A program made the position numbers and the translations under genes. Shown here piece after piece: positions 7,501 to 8,601 of a DNA stretch of 8,601 nt (position 1 is its first letter; each line of letters begins with the position of its first letter). This DNA is from Candidatus Krumholzibacteriia bacterium (GTDB lineage Bacteria; Krumholzibacteriota; Krumholzibacteriia; Krumholzibacteriales; Krumholzibacteriaceae): positions 1 through 8,601 of the forward strand of contig JAQVGR010000049.1 of assembly GCA_028696635.1 (NCBI GenBank), read 5' to 3'. The notes under the pieces were generated by a model, which did no database searches, was not told where the DNA came from, and was given only the letters and a program-made list of their open reading frames with translations.

Positions 7501-8040
7501 AACGACGCGGTCGACTCGGTCTCGATATGGCTCTCCGAGGACGGCGGGACGGCATGGACACTGCTCGCCGGCGGCGAGCCGAACGACTCGACATGCCTGT
7601 GGACCGTCCCGCCGCTGGCCGACGCCGACTCGTGCCTCGTTCGCGTCGTCGCCTGGGATCCGTCGCTCAACGCCGGCGAGGACGCGAGCGACGGCTTCTT
7701 CTCTCTCAAGGACCAGACGGGGATCGGGGACGATGAGGATCGGCCGCCGGCGCCGGGCCCGGTCACGGCCCTCGAGCAGAACTGCCCCAACCCGTTCAAC
7801 GGGATCACGACAATCGCCTACACCGTCGCGGAGCCCTGCGCCGTCGACCTTCGCATCTACGATACCGGCGGACGGCTGATTCGCACGCTCGAGAGAGACG
7901 CCCGGCGCGCCGCGGGGCGTCACGCCGCCGTGTGGGACGGCAGGGACAACGCCGGCAGGGCGGCGGCCTCGGGGATATACTTCGCCCGCTTCTCGGCGGG
8001 GAAACACCGCGAGACGCGAAAGATGGTTTACCTGCGCTGA
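4537..8040 (+). CDS. Secreted papain-like (C1A) cysteine protease with Ig-like, parallel beta-helix, Fn3-like and C-terminal sorting-like domains
   Basis: 1167 residues. Seen in order: signal peptide about 1-26; propeptide about 27-94 with W52-T-A-G55, the WxAG motif of cathepsin-B-type propeptides; C1A catalytic domain about 95-306 with oxyanion Q113, nucleophile C119 (QGGCGSCW), H254 (NHGMLIVGW) and N276 (VKNSWGTDWG), spaced as in papain; Ig-like module 310-408; beta-helix about 412-850 opening with an AFPGDTVMVSAAVYLEKV edge and nine GGG-started coils at 527-746; Fn3-like domain about 862-953; a second Ig-like module 960-1058 homologous to the first; an acidic/Pro linker; and a FlgD-like/type-A sorting-like domain 1078-1167 (QNCPNPFNG, DLRIYDTGGRLI, GIYFARFSAG, KMVYLR). 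No cathepsin-B His-His occluding loop is seen, so endopeptidase action is inferred. Start 4537 is followed at once by the signal peptide; GGGGAG at 4520-4525 is 11 bases away. Function is likely extracellular or surface proteolysis; the substrate is unknown. Confidence 0.93.
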   Translation: MREKLRPLTVFIAAATLLAAVTLPAAPTRGEETQQQRIERIAREIEERGEHWTAGPTWPGSLPEAERRLLRGLRLPSPEELARVPTVEIPVSAALPDAFDWRQHGGTTPARNQGGCGSCWAFAAVGQLESHVRIFDARVFDLSEQAILDCNIYGADCGGGWMQAAYEVFRTYGAVLEECIPYRAVDGRPCTQESCEPVAAITDPGYYGIDNSVAQIKQTIYDTGPVVTAFFAHDNFHNYTGGCYDADYGDSPNHGMLIVGWDDNACGGEGAWIVKNSWGTDWGIDGYCYIRYGVCSIGSSVYQIDYLPSDVYVEVTAPDGGEELDAGALFEIAWVTARAVPDSITICASLDGGASYDSVIVSGLPGAATSYLWTVPEWPVRTARLKVVAWLDGNVGGYDFSDADFRIKGDPYLFVSPTGGNVYPYTLPAWAARSIGDAVGAAFPGDTVMVSAAVYLEKVTVTKPIQLLGGWDAGFASRDPAANPTAIQSLGSTVSFMNVAGGCGVDGFTIRGGSGTSSMLPLIGIYGGGVYCYNASPAITNNIITGCGYTSGSQFSGGGGISVYGGTAVIEDNTISDCVAQSGGGIYLYQGGAEIRRNRITGSSPSPEYTGPRRGGGIYAYQSPVVMARNTIEGCAGYVDGGGAYFRFGNTRLDGDSIAFNGCSGSGGGVCFDHVTLTAKRLVVRGNEAGSTGGGIYLRVSGIDVENCLVAGNRSGMIGGGVYADSVWGGIDRSTIDRNGSLYGGGNVFFGMTLPSRPPVTVTDNIITYGQPYGFQSNSLDNIDFRYNNLFGNLPADWFMVAPDGTNISADPQYADTASLDYHLGLHSASIDAGDPLGTDPDGSRADQGVFGGPEAEFASPPYIESLIAEARSDSMIHLAWTPSAFPGVAWYAVYAGPDEGFTPSPAAFLCLVDATAQTWYDDVPVHGCRHYRVSAVGADGYAGGYSAPAGDCAGGDAIAPTVIVVSPNGSERFYSGGQMEIRWIALDNDAVDSVSIWLSEDGGTAWTLLAGGEPNDSTCLWTVPPLADADSCLVRVVAWDPSLNAGEDASDGFFSLKDQTGIGDDEDRPPAPGPVTALEQNCPNPFNGITTIAYTVAEPCAVDLRIYDTGGRLIRTLERDARRAAGRHAAVWDGRDNAGRAAASGIYFARFSAGKHRETRKMVYLR
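6115..6774 (+). repeat. Nine GGG-started parallel beta-helix coils within the protease gene
   Basis: Coils begin at residues 527, 558, 583, 615, 641, 667, 693, 719 and 744, each opening GGG followed usually by [IV]Y and then by an N-x-I-like strand. Most are 25-26 residues; the first (30) and third (32) carry loop insertions. The repeats are divergent at DNA level, so this is a structural protein repeat rather than a recent tandem duplication. Confidence 0.85.
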
Positions 8041-8055
8041 CGGCGCCGGTAGAAT
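8027..8055 (+). promoter_or_regulatory. Candidate promoter for the cation-efflux gene
   Basis: TTTACC (8027-8032, 4 of 6) and TAGAAT (8050-8055, 5 of 6) are 17 bases apart, straddling the protease stop codon. A start near 8062 would give a leader of about 67 bases containing the whole downstream hairpin. Confidence 0.4.
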
Positions 8056-8069
8056 CCACCGAAGCACGA

Positions 8070-8107
8070 GCCGGACGGGGATCCCGCCCCGCGGGTCCCC
8101 GTCCGGC
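8070..8107 (+). other. Long GC-rich hairpin between protease and cation-efflux genes
   Basis: A 12-base-pair perfect stem (8070-8081 with 8096-8107) continues, after a one-base bulge (8082), into five more pairs (8083-8087 with 8091-8095) around a CCC loop. There is no T-tract on either side. It ends 12 bases before the ribosome site of the next gene. It may terminate the protease transcript by another route or act as a leader structure for the efflux gene. Confidence 0.6.
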
Positions 8108-8128
8108 GCCCTGTGACGCGGAGACGCA

Positions 8129-8601
8129 ATGATCGCACACGCCGGGCACCACGACCACCTCGAAACGGGCCGCAGGATCACGTGGGCCGGGATCGCGCTG
8201 AACGCCGCGCTGACAGCGCTGAAACTCTTCGGCGGACTGACGGGGCGCAGCCGGGCCCTGCTCGCCGACGCGGTCCATTCGCTCTCCGACCTCGCGACCG
8301 ACTTCGTCGTCCTCGTCGGGCTGCACTTCCTCGGCAAGAAGGAGGACACCGAGCACCCGTACGGCCACGGCAAGATCGAGACGCTCGCCACGCTCGTGGT
8401 GGGCTCGGTGCTGCTCGCCGCCGCGGTGAAGATCGGGTACGACGCGGCGACGGCGGTATCCGGCGGCGGGATCGCCGCCCCCCACCGCTTCACGATCGCG
8501 ATAGCGGCCGTCTCGATCGCCTCGAAGGAATGGCTCTACCAGGCGACCGTCCGCGCCGGCCGCAGGGCGGGGAGCGAGGCGATGATCGCCAACGCGTGGC
8601 C
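8129..8601 (+). CDS. Cation diffusion facilitator (CDF) family metal exporter, N-terminal 157 residues (3' end outside window)
   Basis: Inner-membrane divalent metal/proton antiporter family. Seen: a short His-bearing N-terminus (H4, H7, H8, H10); TM1 about 17-37; TM2 about 42-66 with LLADAVHSLSDLATD, whose H50 and D54 occupy the first intramembrane metal-site pair; the loop motif EHPYGHGKIE (75-84); TM3 about 85-105; TM4 about 119-139 leading into KEWLYQATV; and the start of TM5 at ANAW, where the window ends just before the expected second metal-site motif. The ATG at 8129 follows GGAG (8120-8123) with a 5-base gap. A His rather than Asp at the first TM2 position is the pattern of zinc-type members, so zinc is a reasonable but unproven guess. 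It lies 88 bases after the protease stop, with a hairpin and possible promoter between, so it is probably independently expressed. Confidence 0.93.
   Translation, partial: MIAHAGHHDHLETGRRITWAGIALNAALTALKLFGGLTGRSRALLADAVHSLSDLATDFVVLVGLHFLGKKEDTEHPYGHGKIETLATLVVGSVLLAAAVKIGYDAATAVSGGGIAAPHRFTIAIAAVSIASKEWLYQATVRAGRRAGSEAMIANAW

Noticed and set aside
4308..7736. 1142-codon open frame on the plus strand overlapping the protease gene in another phase
   Set aside because: Translation is Arg/Pro/Gly-rich with no domain, while the protease frame shows complete C1A and beta-helix motifs. It is a by-product of high GC.
6343..8493. 716-codon antisense open frame over the protease and efflux genes
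   Set aside because: Low-complexity Arg/Val/Asp-rich translation mirroring GC-ending codons of the real genes; no recognisable domain or ribosome site.

Overview
The window comes from a high-GC (G or C in most third codon positions), Gram-negative-type bacterium. An outer membrane is shown by a TonB-dependent receptor. A secreted protein ends in a 'NCPNPFN' FlgD-like/type-A sorting-like domain. With such GC content, that points to one of the uncultured FCB-related lineages (Krumholzibacteriota, Eisenbacteria and similar). This placement is inferred from protein style, not from a marker gene.

Layout. On the minus strand, read right to left from 4290: a 74-residue NifU C-terminal-type Fe-S scaffold protein (4290-4066) with its own promoter and hairpin terminator; a type IV pilin-like protein (3938-3450) followed by an intrinsic terminator; an M19 membrane-dipeptidase-family metallopeptidase (3349-2249), apparently leaderless and closed by four tandem TAA stops; and a TonB-dependent receptor (1993-1) that runs off the left edge. 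Each minus-strand gene looks like its own transcription unit. On the plus strand: a 1167-residue secreted papain-like (C1A) cysteine protease fused to Ig-like, parallel beta-helix, Fn3-like and sorting-like domains (4537-8040). After it comes the first 157 codons of a cation diffusion facilitator (8129 to the right edge). The nfu-like and protease genes diverge from a 246-base region (4291-4536) carrying two back-to-back sigma-70-type promoters.

How they fit together. No single pathway or operon is evident. Three products act at or beyond the outer membrane (receptor, pilin-like protein, protease/beta-helix), and an M19 dipeptidase could process small peptides, but functional coupling is inference only. 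The most unusual object is the multidomain protease: a cathepsin-B-style WxAG propeptide, a full C1A catalytic set, and two homologous Ig-like modules bracketing a beta-helix whose stacked turn position switches from Cys/Ser to Asn. No rRNA, tRNA, CRISPR array, insertion sequence or phage gene was seen. The only non-coding gaps are 1994-2248, 3350-3449, 3939-4065, 4291-4536 and 8041-8128, all under 300 bases.
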